A stretch of 64,000 bases of DNA from Sabethes cyaneus (Eukaryota > Arthropoda > Insecta > Diptera > Culicidae). The number at the start of each line of letters is the position of its first letter. Within the stretch, counting starts at the first letter, position 1. Of this stretch, positions 53,750-64,000 are shown in pieces. The notes beneath the pieces are model-generated. The model did no database searches and was not told the DNA's origin. It saw only the letters and a program-made list of their open reading frames with translations. The position numbers were made by a program, and so were the translations under genes. The stretch is from positions 24,786,501 to 24,850,500 of the forward strand of contig NC_071353.1 of NCBI RefSeq assembly GCF_943734655.1. The letters run 5' to 3'.

Positions 53750-56700
53750 TATTTTATCGATCATGCGTCTCCATTCAAAACACGCTCTTCTGGTAGCGGA
53801 TGAATGTATGGCGTCTCCATCACCATCAGTAATATTGAATTAATGCTTCGGAATGTTACCATACCCAATGGTAGCGGTCCTCGCCGGAATCCAATCTCTC
53901 CTATCGGAGAAGAGATAGTAATTGTGATTCCCTTGCTTCCCCGGTAGTTCCTGCAGTAAATGTACGACTCCGAATGGGGAGCCAACTTGTTAGCCTGCCT
54001 ACCCCGGTAGTCCCTGCCCGGCGTCTCCTCCTGTTGCACCTCAGTTAGTTGGAGTGGTTCATGCCCGATGGCAACCGACACGCTTTATAGATTGCAGTTG
54101 TTGTTGCTCTATTTGACTGTGTCGTTTTCTACATTCTGTTTGCTGCCTGCTGAACATTATTAAAGCCAGCCGTACTGGCTGCTGGAATTCGTTTGCAACG
54201 GAGCAGTCGAGGTGGAGGCGGAGGTGATAAGTGTGGCGACGGCGACGGCAGCAATCTCAAGGACAGTGCAAGCTCGACTTTGGCAAAGCTCAGTCACGTC
54301 GTAAAATATGACCAAATTTTCACTTTGCCTTCGGACGAGTGTGGTTCATGGTTTGCCACCGTGCTCTCGGTTGGTTGGTTGGCTGGCTGGCTGGCCCTGG
54401 CATAGCGATGCTGTGGTATAAAGTGATTTTTTTTCTCCAATAACACAATCTAGCAAACTTCCCGGCATTTTCGCCTATTATGCAGCAGCACCGCCATACT
54501 GATTGCCTACAGGATTGCCTGTGTGTGCAGCGATCTTGTTCCGGTCGCAATTTTTAGCTCCCGCAGAACGAAACGGCGCTCCTTGGTCGATGAATGGAAC
54601 GAAGCGGAAATAAGTTTTATAGTTGCAACATAAGTGAAGATAAAGTTTATAGCTCTGGCAGTCCTGGCTGGCTGGTGGTGCAGAAGCAAGAGAAAGAGAA
54701 AGAGAAAGAAAGATATGTTATATTTTGAAAATTAATTTCCTTCTTGTGCACGTAAAATGAACTCGCCTGGTTGGCTGAGCTGGTTGGTATTATTCCGGGT
54801 TAGTTGTTTGGCTGGCATTAACTGCATGTTCGGTAAACGCGAGCGAGTTCCCCTGGTACGGAAAGGAAGTTACGTTTGTTTGTAGGGAATTTTAGTGCAC
54901 AAGTGACTGCCAATGACTTCGGAAGCGGCGTCCGTTTATATTTTCTTTGATTGGTCAACTTACAAAGTCAGTAGTTTTGCAGGTTCACAGTACAAATTGT
55001 GAGGTTAACTGCTTGCACAAGTCTTCAACCTAAGTACTCTAGAAACCAATACAACGCAGAAAACAATAACAGACCTAAATCCTGGTCGCATTGGTTTCGT
55101 GTCATATAAAAACAACACAATCACAATTGTAATCAATTTGAAATCAACGCGAACCAGTTTTGTATTCACTCATATTACGCTTTTACAAACACTGAAAGCC
55201 ATTAAATTAAAAAATTAATCTATACTTCATCGTACAGTCAAGAGTGCTTCCGTACATTTCGTTTTGTTTCTCACTTCGCACTCACCTCCATGCAGGTGTT
55301 TCAGGACCAAACAAAGCTCATAGAATGGAGCAAAAAAAAAGCGAATCCCCAGCTCACAAATATCTTTTATTCCCATCGCTAGAAACAATGCCATTTCCGG
55401 GAGTGGAACACTCATTTTTAGTCCGCAAAAAGAAGCAAAAGCCTTTCTCCATGGGAAAGCCCGGCTCGTCGCATCCCGGTGGTCGCTCGGATTCGACGCG
55501 AGTACCAGTAAAAGGAAACATTAGCATAATTCGCAAAGAATGGATAATTTTGTTGCTTTATTTACCGCCCTAGTCGTTGTAGTTGGGGCTGGAGGGCGGG
55601 TGGAACACCACACAGCCAGCCAGAGGACGGAACGGTGAATGCACCGCCGTCGCTGATGGCATTTACGGCTGCGGCTTGGCGTAGCCTAACCGGTGGTAAT
55701 GGCATATCTTTTTCGCTCGATTGCCGCTATTTCGCGCGCTTGGTTCGGTGCTGTTCCACCGTAAAAGGGGCAATCCTTTTTTTTCGGTAACCAAATGCTC
55801 TGAAGTACCAGAAAAAAATCATCCTAAATGCAATCGGCCCAGTAGTGCGCTCTGCCGTTTCAGAAGCAAGAGAACACCGATCCTGAAATCTAAAACCATT
55901 TAGAAAATCGTGGTCCGGTTGGGATGGCGGCGGCGCGGAGTGGTGGTGAAATGGGATTTTCTCATGCATAATACAATTTTAAGCGCCATAGCTGGCGGTG
56001 ATTACACGGGATACGCCGTTGATCTGCGGTGAAAGTTGAGCATGGCATACGAGATTCAAATGAAGCACAAAGAAGGAAATTGAAAGCCCTAAGATAGTTA
56101 TTTTATTGCGGTATATGCTCGGCGGCTTTCGAATTTTCTACTAGATTGATAAATATGAACTAGAGAACCAATAATGTACCAATGTAGTACAACTATCAAA
56201 CAACATTTAATGCAATCAAGATTTTTGAAAGTCAAAACCAAGTGCTAGAGTGCTGTGTAAAATTTCCAAAGTCAACGTGAAAATCTGCATGCAATCATTG
56301 GTAAGAAAAACGATGCCTTTCCACTGAAGGAGACAATTTGAACGAGCTCGTAACCAAGTGCAGAAACCATTACTGCTTGCTACCCAGTGCTGTTAGTAGT
56401 AAAAGGTTTCACCCTGCAACCAGGTTGAGGACAATGCGAGGCCAAAGATGTAGAAATAAAAATTATAAATAAATTACAGTTTCATTCTTTTCTTTATTGC
56501 TTCGCATTTAGTTACCCCATGCTTCGGTGTCCCTCTCTGCCGGCCTCGTTTGTGCTGAATTCGTTCACTCTTTCCCCGCAAGGATTCTTGCTGTCTGTCT
56601 CTCTCTTGGACACATTTGATGCTGGCGGTCGTACTCTGTTCGACACAGTTCTAGCAGCAGCACACGGAGACAATTGAAACTTAACGTTACTATTGCGAAA

Positions 56701-57240
56701 TTATGATAATTTTTGCACCGTTTGCTGCATACAATCGTTACCTATGCCAAGGGCGTTTTTTTACTCGGCACTTTACTTGGCTGTATCTCCAAGGCAGCGT
56801 TGTCAGATATGAAGTCAATTGTGCTTGCCGTAATTTGGGTTTTATAAGTTTTTTTAATCATAATTTTGTTGGTGCATTCGAAATATTTCATACTTTATGA
56901 ATCGTTTAATCGTTAAATTATTTCGCTTACAAAGCTAGTATTAGGAGGCTCATAACTTGTTCGGACACAACTATCCGAAAACATGGCAGCGCTGCTCCGA
57001 GGTACCACACTGTCGACAAAGGAGTAGCGTTTTTTGCCAGTGCGATTCGAAAGCTAAAATATATAAATCTAGAAATTCACAATACACACCGAACCAGCTG
57101 CCCGTTATAAATATTATCTTACACTAGAACGGAACCGATTATGAATATTTGAAATATGACAGTTAGTACTGCTGAAACCAAAATGAAATCGAGTTTTAAT
57201 CGACCCTGAGAAATCTGAGGCGTCTCTCAGATTAACATAT
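53750..57240. other. about 3.5 kb largely unique DNA, no recognised gene
   Basis: GC-balanced from about 53.8 to 56.0 kb. Short simple repeats lie at 54371-54395 (GGTTGGCTGGCT type) and 54687-54715 (GAAAGA). No frame shows a domain. It could be regulatory or intronic DNA. Confidence 0.4.
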
Positions 57241-57249
57241 GGATTACCT

Positions 57250-57344
57250 ACGAATGGCCGAAATACAAAAGGCCGAAACACGAATGGCCGAACGTAATAT
57301 TCGGCCGAAAACATTCACGGCCTTCAACCTGCACAAATGTTGGG
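57250..57344 (+). repeat. GGCCGAA minisatellite block (second copy of the 42.2-kb repeat)
   Basis: AATGGCCGAAATACAAAAGG, AACACGAATGGCCGAACG and GCCTTCAACCTGCAC match 42170-42245. The repeat resumes at 58333 after an insertion. Confidence 0.82.
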
Positions 57345-57346
57345 TA

Positions 57347-58330
57347 GGGTAAGGTGGTGCAGAATGCACCGCTTAAGCAAAACATCATTTTGCAGAGCAA
57401 CGGCGTGTTTGTTCCACGTTTTTCAACTTCTAGAAGACTTTGGGATCTTTTTTACACTTACTCCTGGTGAAATTTCCTAACAAAAACCAGTATTTTTTGA
57501 TATTTTTGACGATTTTTGGCAAGAGTCAAAATCATTATATGAGGCAGAACGCCAAAGCCCGTGGGCAAAACGCTCTAAGTTTGCCCAGCTAGGCGTTAAA
57601 CGCAACCAAAATATTTACCATTCAATCACGTGTTGGATAAACTCCTAAAACTAGGCTGCCGAAATGGCGAAAGCGTTCGTTATTGCGTTTGTTGCAAACG
57701 CTTGTTTGCTGGGACATAATGGTTTCATATCTCAACATAATTGGCAATAAAATTTAATCATCTACTTTTCTCCAACTGATGTGTGATGAAATATTGTAAG
57801 TTAAACAATGTACAATTAGGTTTAAAGCAAATTCTAAATCCTATACAATACATAATATTGCTACATTTTTAATCAATAATCCGAAACAAAAGATGTACTG
57901 CAAATTAAAAATATTTTATAACTGTTCGATCCCGCTGTGATGCATTCTACCCCTGTTACGTATTTTGAAGTTTTTTACAATATATGTGAAAAATATGCAT
58001 AGTTAATGCCGTTTTTGTGATGAATCATCGAGTATGACAGTATATCAATTAGATAGACTTATTTATTATGAAATTTGCATACCGACTAGTGGTAAAAGCT
58101 TAAGAGAAAACCGTGATTTCTTACATGTGGAATGAGATCGCGGATAATCGCTTGATTTTATTGGATGTGGCTATGTTTGATGCTTTTACATGCTACATAA
58201 TTATGAATTAGCGTGTTTTACACCCAAATAAAATGCGCGTTCATAATTTTACCAAATAGTATCCGCGTTTTTAAGCAATTAATAACATGGGCCATTCTAC
58301 CCCCACGGTGCGTTATGGACAGTCCTACCC
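57347..58330. mobile_element. 984-bp TIR element with GGGTAAGG / CCTACCC ends and TA target
   Basis: The ends are GGGTAAGGTGGTGCAGAATG and, reverse complemented, GGGTAGGACTGTCCATAACG. A subterminal GGGGGTAGAATGGCCC lies near the right end. TA flanks both sides (57345-57346, 58331-58332). The unoccupied target is at about 42240-42250. No transposase frame. Confidence 0.87.
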
Positions 58331-58332
58331 TA

Positions 58333-58525
58333 CATGCTGTCCTTACTCGCTGCCGCTCGTTCGAATTTACCTAAGGTAGAATCCCTACTAGTCAGTAAAC
58401 CTAGAAAAATGAATGCATCTAAATAGAAGTGGTTTCTGCGGGGGCCGGCGGGTCACCAGCGCATACTCGCGGCCTGCGGCCGTCTCGCCCGGAATCATCT
58501 AGGAAACTTTTGCTACTGACACGGT
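58333..58525 (+). repeat. dispersed repeat resumed after the insertion
   Basis: CATGCTGTCCTTACTCGCTG, ATCCCTACTAGTCAGTAAA and GAATCATCTAGGAAAC match 42250-42440. Confidence 0.82.
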
Positions 58526-58537
58526 AAACGTAATTCC

Positions 58538-60217
58538 TTTGCGCTTAAACATAAGTTGCAAATCGCTTTCGACCTGGTCGAACCATCGTGCACGTTGGGC
58601 CCCCCTATTCCTGGTGCCGGTGGGGTTGTTGAAGAGGACTATTTCCACCGCACTGTCGTCCGGCATTCTTACGACTTATCCGGCCCACCGTAGCCTGCTA
58701 ACTTTCGCTAGATGGACGATGGGAGTCTCCCCAATCAGTGCCTGTAGCTCATGATTCATATGCCTCAGCCACGCTCTGCTTTCAGTTTGTACTCCGCCAA
58801 ATATCGTTCGCAGAACTTTCCGCTCGAACACGGCAAGGGCGCGTATGTCCTCCGCGAGCAGCGGCACGGCTTCAAGTCCATAAAGAATTACCGGTCTAAT
58901 AAGGGTTTTGTACATTGTTAGCTTCGTGCGGCGGCGTATGCTTCTTGATAGTAGCGTTTTACGAAGGGCAAAGTAGGTCCGATTTCCCGCTTGGATGCGC
59001 CGCTGGATCTCCTTAAGTATTAGTGCTGTTGTTCGCGGTCACCAGCGATCCCAAATACACGAACTCCTCTACCACTTCCAGTTCGTCGCCGTCAACGGTT
59101 ACCGTTCGTGGGAGACGCGCGTTTGTTTCCTTTGAGCTTCTTCCTTTCATGTATTTGGTCTTCGACTCATTTATTTTTAGCCCAATTCTTTTAGACTCCG
59201 CTTTTAGTTTGGCGCAGATTGCCTCCGCCATCGAAAAGTTCCTGGCTATGATATCGAAGTCATCTGCAAAGCCTAGAAATTGGCTACCATTGGTAAAAAT
59301 TGTGCCTCTCGTTTCGATGCGCAGGCGTCGGATCACCCCCTCGAGAGCGATGTTGAACAGCATGCAGGATAAACCGTCACCTTGTCTCAACCCTCGACGC
59401 ATCTCGAAGGAACTTGAGAGTGTCCCAGAGATGCGTACGAAACACATCACTCGATCTAATGTAGCTCTGATCAGTCGCGTCAGTTTGTCCGAAAAACCGT
59501 GTTCGTGCATTATCTGCCATAGCTTGTCTCGATCCACTGTATCCTATGCTGCCTTGAAATCAATAAAGATGTGATGCGTGGGCACGTTTCTGCAAGAACT
59601 GTCGGATAGTACAATTGTGTGCGTGGTTGCGTGGTGATTCCCCATGAAACCCGCCTGATAATTCCCTGCGAAACCTTGTGCTATCGGTGACAACCGACGG
59701 AACAGGATCTGGGAGAGTACCTTGTAGGCGGCGTTTACCAGCGTTATACCACGATAGTTGCAGCAGCCTAGCCGAACACGCTTTTTGTAGATGGGACAAA
59801 CCACTCCTTCCATCCATTCTTCCGGCAGCTTTTCCTTCTCCCAAATCCTCGAAATAACCCAGTGTAGAGCATTTGCTAGCGTTTATCCGCCATATTTATA
59901 AAACTCTGCCGGTAGGCGGTCCTTCCCAGCGGCTTTATTGGTCTTCAGCAGCCCGATTTCTCGTTTGACTTCTTGGAGATCAGGTGCTAGGACATTACTA
60001 TCTTTCATGGGCGCTCCTAGGTTAATTTCCGTTCCGCCTCCTTCTGCGACTTCGCCGTTGAGGTATTCATCGAATAACTGCTTCCATCTGTCGACCACCT
60101 CGCGCTCGTTTGTGTGATTAGATTCCCTCCCTCGTCTCTACACATGTCAGGTTTCGGTGTGTAGCCCTTCCGAGTTTGGCTCACCTTCTCATAAAACATG
60201 CGCGTGCCATTAGTTCG
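58538..60217 (-). mobile_element. RTE-type retrotransposon, RT to C-terminal part
   Basis: Minus strand: FYEKVSQTRKGYTPKPD (about 60140-60190), EVKREIGLLKTNKAAGKDRL and PAEFYKYGG (about 59885-59975), ITLVNAAYKVLSQILFRRL near 59700-59760, FIDFKAA near 59550, then one long frame (59013-59537) with LRQGDGLSCMLFNIALEGVI, the catalytic FLGFADDFDIIARNF box, and VVEEFVYLGSLVTANNSTNT. The C-terminal LIRPVILYGLEAVPLLAE and SRLRWAG follow at 58680-58915. The final ~45 codons and TAAG tail are missing. Few frameshifts: this is the best-kept RTE copy in the window. Confidence 0.9.
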
Positions 60218-61028
60218 GAATATGCAAATTGATGCGGTTTATGTGGATTTTGCAAAAGCCTTTGATAGAGTGCCACACTCTTTGATGGTCACGAAGCTGG
60301 AAAAAATGGGATTTCCTGAATGGTTGACACGGTGGATACTATCATATCTCACCAGTCGCGTTGCAGTCGTACGTGTTAATGGAACCAAATCCCTACCATT
60401 TGAGATTCAATCCCGTCTGCCCCGAGGAAGTCACCTGGGCCCACTGTTGTTCATTCTCTTTGTAAACGACTTGTGCTCCACGATAAAATCGTCCAAGTAT
60501 ATGTTTGCCGACGATCTGATGTTCTATCGGGTAGTCGCTTCCAGTGTTGACTGCTCTGCCATACAATCCAACATCGATTCGCTGTTAAGTTGGTGTAAAC
60601 TCTACGGAATGGACGTGAATGTGCAGAAATGTAATGTCATCTCATTCTGCAGAATTAGGTATCTCATCTTGTTTGACTACAAAATGGATTCAGCTAGTAT
60701 CACCCGAGTCGATTCCATTAAAGATCTGGGCATTCTTTTAGATAACTTTAGTTTCACTCAGCACATTACAGCTACTACTGCTAAAGCGTACGCTATTCTG
60801 GGCTTCATAAAAAGGAATACGCAGCAGTTTACCGACTCTTATTGCTTGAAGGCTCTCTACTGTGCGATTGTACGCAGTATCCTTGAGTATGGGGCGCTTG
60901 TATAGGCGCCCTACCACGCTGTCCATATCAACCGGATCGAACGAATCCAGCGTCACTTTGTTCGGTACGCTCTACGGTTGCTGCCCTGGAATGATCCAAT
61001 TCGACTGCCTCCTTACGAACATCGATGC
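60218..61028 (+). mobile_element. Jockey-type retrotransposon fragment inserted in the RTE copy
   Basis: The + frame opens near 60198 and reads VYVDFAKAFDRVPHSLM (RT motif A), RLPRGSHLGPLLFILFVNDL (motif B), KYMFADDLMFYR (motif C, FADD intact) and ILEYGALV, then a TAG where the family has Trp. After it the same frame continues with APYHAVHINRIERIQRHFVR and PWNDPIRLPPYEHRC. The 5' half (ORF1, endonuclease) is absent and no poly-A tail is seen, so it is a fragment. Orientation is opposite to the host RTE. Confidence 0.85.
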
Positions 61029-62150
61029 GCTGTATTCTGCCCCAACCGTCTTCGAGGTTTGAAGCACCTAACTCCTCGGAAGAAGGCAGTGCCTCATTCA
61101 GTATTCGCGCGTAGTTCTCGGCAGCTTGCGGGTTATCTAGTTGCCTGATGTTCAGCCGAGGAGGGCGGCTTTGACGTGTCCGGTGGACAGCTTTGAGCGC
61201 ACATGTACTGCTACTAGGTAATGGTCAGAATTAATATTCGCACCCCTTCGGGACCGTACGTTCGTGATGTTAGAGAAAAACCGGCCCTCTATGAGAACGT
61301 GGTCAATTTGGTTCATTGTACGCTGGTCAGGTGATTTCCAGGTGGTTTTGCGCGGGAAAAAGGTGCTTCGGATCACCAGGCCTCGGAAAGCTGCGAAGTT
61401 TATACATCGTTGGGCGTTATCGTTCGTGTCAGTGTGCAGGCTATGAAGTCCTACCACCGGTCTATACATTTCTTCCCTACCGACCTGGGCGTTCATATCC
61501 CCGATGACGATCTTGATGTCCTGTGACGAGCAGTCGTTGTACGTTGCCTCCAGCCTCGCGTAAAACGCTTCTTTCTCATCGTCGGATCAACCTTCGTGTG
61601 GACAGTGCACGTTAATGATGCTATAATTGAAGAAACGGCCCTTTATCCTCAATACACACATTCTCTCGTTGATCGCCTTCTAATCTATCACGCGATCCTG
61701 CATTCTGCCAAACACTACAAAGCCCGTTCCCAGTTCGTTGGTAGCGCTACCGGTTTGGTAAAACTGGGCCTTTCCGCCACGGACCTTCTCTCCTTTGCGA
61801 CAGATTTCCTGCAGAGCTGCGATGCCGAGTTTCCGGGGTTCAAGCTGTTCAATGAGTACCCGCTCGCAACCTACGAAATTTGGCGATCTGCAGTTCCAAG
61901 GACCGAGTCTCCATTCGTCGTCCTTGTTCCTTCGCCTAGGCCGACGCCGAATATTACCGAGTCTCGCAATGGGGCTGCCATCTTATAGTGCCGAGACTCA
62001 CTATACCTCCTTCCCGGTTAGTATACGACCTTAGTTTCCACCGGGGTTGGTTACCTGATCTCCGCTAAGGTTGCTCGTATTCCGGCTGGTACCACGAGGA
62101 GGTCGGGATCGGAGTTGCTGGAAAAGAGGCTAATGACCACTATGGAGTCT
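61029..62150 (-). mobile_element. RTE-type retrotransposon, apurinic endonuclease domain
   Basis: APE-type endonucleases nick the target for reverse transcription. Minus strand, N- to C-terminal: LGTWNCRSPN-like start with WNCR near 61900, ALQEICRKG (catalytic Glu) near 61815, GTGFVVFG, INVHCPHEG near 61590-61620, IVIGDMNAQVG near 61480-61510, QIDHVLIEGRFFSNI near 61265-61310 and NSDHYLVAV (catalytic Asp-His) near 61215-61240, then NPQAAENYARILNEALPSSE and LEDGWGRIQ up to the Jockey junction. It has two or three in-frame stops. The part between GRIQ and FYEKV (about 200 bp in the family) is missing at the Jockey insertion. Confidence 0.88.
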
Positions 62151-62159
62151 ATAATCCGC

Positions 62160-63960
62160 ATTAACCAACCATTTACCAGGCTCTGGAGCCTTTTCCTACC
62201 TTATATTTGGTTTTCGACGCTTTGATTTGTAACCCAATCCTCCTAGCCCCTGTTTTTAGTCTGAAGCAGTTTGCCTCCGCCAACCTAAGGTTTCTAGTAA
62301 TGATTTCGAGGTCGTTCGCGAAGGCTAGGAGTTAACTACTTTTGCTGAAGATCGTTCGTCTCGTTTCGATGCCCGCTAGTCGGATCACACATTGAATAAC
62401 ATACAGGATAGTTCATTCCCTTGTCGTAATCCTCTGCGCGACTCTAAGGGACTCGAGAGTGCCCCCGAAACAAGCGTGCAGCACATCACTCGTTCAAGAG
62501 TCGCTTTGATCAACCGTGTCAGTTTTTCCGGAAAGCCGTACGTAATCCACGTAAATATGATGCGTGGGCAGGTTATACTCCCGACATTTCTGTCGGATTT
62601 GTTGGAGCACGGGCCCTCATAAAACCCCCTTGGTACTGCCTTACGAATTCTCTTACTGTTGGGGGTAGATAACGTAACACTGGGAAAGCACCTTGTAGGC
62701 GGTGTTAACCAGCGTAATGCCTCGGGTGGTTTCTCTTCCTCCCTAACCTTGAAAATATCCAGTGAAGTACCGTTGCTAATGGTTCTTGGCCATTTTTGTA
62801 GAGTTCTGCCGGGAGCTGGTCCTTGCCGGAGGTTCTGTTCTGGTTTCGTTCGTGGGCACTCCTAGTTTAACTTCGGTTCTGTCTTCTTCTGGTATATCGC
62901 CGTTGAGATGCTCATTCAAGAACTGCTTCTACATGTCGACCACCTCACTTACGTTTGTGACAAGGTTTCCTCCCTCATCCCTATGTGGTGGCCAGACATC
63001 TTGAAGGCAATCGAAGCGGCAACAAAAACGCGTCCAATCGTGATAACTATAACCAACAAAGTGCTCCACACCGGCAACTCACGGACCATCGATACTATGA
63101 GAGAGATAGTTTTTCCTCTCCCTTACATTGCCCTAGAGTGCATGTAAATAGAGTGACAACGTGTCTTCTTGAATTAGGACAACATATATTTTCTTCTCTT
63201 TCTAACCTATGCGCTGGCCATTCCAATTTTGACAGTGTCTTCACTCTACATTTAGGCACCCTACTTCTCCCATCAAGAAAATTCTCTCTTTCTCTTTATC
63301 ACCCGTTCGGAGAAAGCTGATGATGGCCGGCTCTCTGTCAACCGCATAGGTGCCAGATCTACCGGTATTTGTGATTTCCTAACAAGAAAGGCCTTTTTGG
63401 ATGCGTTCGTTACATAGCGTTTTATCATTAATTTACACTGAAGGATATCGCTTCGTAAATTTAAAATTAATCTTTATGGGTGATAACCTAAATCTCCTAC
63501 ACCCTACACAGATTAGGCTTCGGTGTGTATCTCTTTCGACATTGGTTCACCTTCTCATAGAACTTGCGCGTCTCATTAGCGTGGAATAGTTGGTTTAGTT
63601 CTTCTTGGTCTCTGTCCTCCATCTGGCGCTTCTTCCACCCTCAGGATCGTGGCGAACTCATTCCGCGCTCGTCAACACTTGGTCAAATTCCCCTCCCTTG
63701 ACCTTTGTTACATTTTAACTTCATTAGCGCCTTAAATTATGCAATTTCAATTCATCACCGTTGGTTCTTCATTATTTATCAGTATCTGCGAGCCTTGCTA
63801 AAACGGGACGCGAGGGTTTGTGCACGAAACCGAGATAACACTGTGCCTCCTTCCTTGTTGTTGTTGGTATACGATCTTAAGTTCCACCAGGGAAAATGTG
63901 ATTGCTGATCACTTTTCCGTGTTGATAGTGAACAGTTCACGCCGCACCAAGTGGCAAAGG
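62160..63960 (-). mobile_element. second RTE-type copy, heavily decayed, with a 520-bp insertion
   Basis: Minus strand: NDLEIITRNLRLAEANCF near 62240-62330 (family FADD, here FAND), a segment matching 59330-59460 near 62380-62520, one matching 59690-59960 near 62670-62860, then 62880-62984 and 63505-63650 matching 60050-60210. About 520 bp at 62985-63505 are inserted relative to the other copy. Near 63860 TATACGATCTTAAGTTCCACC matches the 5' part of the first copy. Confidence 0.78.
62985..63505. other. insertion of unknown class in the second RTE copy
   Basis: This stretch has no counterpart in the RTE copy at 58538-60217. It contains pyrimidine-rich TTCTCTCTTTCTCTTTATC and no recognised coding text. 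The flanks share only CCCTAC/T, so the mechanism is unclear. Confidence 0.55.
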
Positions 63961-64000
63961 CCTCGAATTGATTTTGAAGAAAGTGTCAATCGTCTGTCGG

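Noticed and set aside
59023..59574. 183-codon + strand frame
   Set aside because: It is the antisense shadow of the RTE reverse transcriptase frame at 59013-59537.

Overview
The window looks like non-coding-rich chromosomal DNA from a mosquito, most likely an Anopheles-type genome. The reasons are an insect odorant receptor gene with short (about 50-65 bp) GT-AG introns, tRNA-derived SINEs with target-site duplications, RTE-, Jockey- and BEL/Pao-type retroelements, and many TA-flanked MITE-like elements. No bacterial features were seen (no operons, no Shine-Dalgarno sites, no CRISPR). The species assignment is inference.

Layout. At 0.8-2.1 kb there is one convincing protein-coding gene, a four-exon odorant receptor on the + strand that rebuilds to 378 residues without a stop. 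From 2.6 to 6.4 kb it is followed by repeats: a dispersed repeat, a pure 7-bp microsatellite, a ~147-bp-period satellite with a higher-order duplication, and a SINE. From 6.4 to 10 kb the sequence is mostly unique and non-coding, with one unassigned 150-codon ORF. From 10 to 18 kb lie a decayed RTE element, purine-rich tracts, histone H2A/H2B relics that keep degenerate histone 3' stem-loops, foldback sequence and small MITEs. From 18 to 22.8 kb the sequence is unique with no gene recognised. From 22.8 to 33.4 kb nested transposons interrupt one another; several insertions can be read because the empty site is also in the window. From 33.4 to 35.9 kb the sequence is unique again. From 35.9 to 43.3 kb there are RTE mosaics, a GGGTAA-ended TIR element, a GGCCGAA minisatellite and an ORF1-like zinc-knuckle remnant. 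From 43.3 to 47.2 kb no gene was recognised. From 47.2 to 53.7 kb a dead BEL/Pao element (minus strand) sits between an RTE scrap and a CCCAAG-ended TIR element. From 53.7 to 57.2 kb the sequence is unique. The last 7 kb hold a second GGGTAA element and two RTE copies, one of them broken by a Jockey-type fragment in the opposite orientation.

Apart from the odorant receptor, all recognisable coding sequence is relic: frameshifted retrotransposon proteins, histone pseudogenes and a DUF4806-like fragment. The genes do not form a pathway. The window is best read as an isolated chemoreceptor gene beside a transposon graveyard. The most useful new information is the nested-insertion record (target sites, empty-site pairs, TIR families) and the histone relics. 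I found no clear undescribed multi-gene system.
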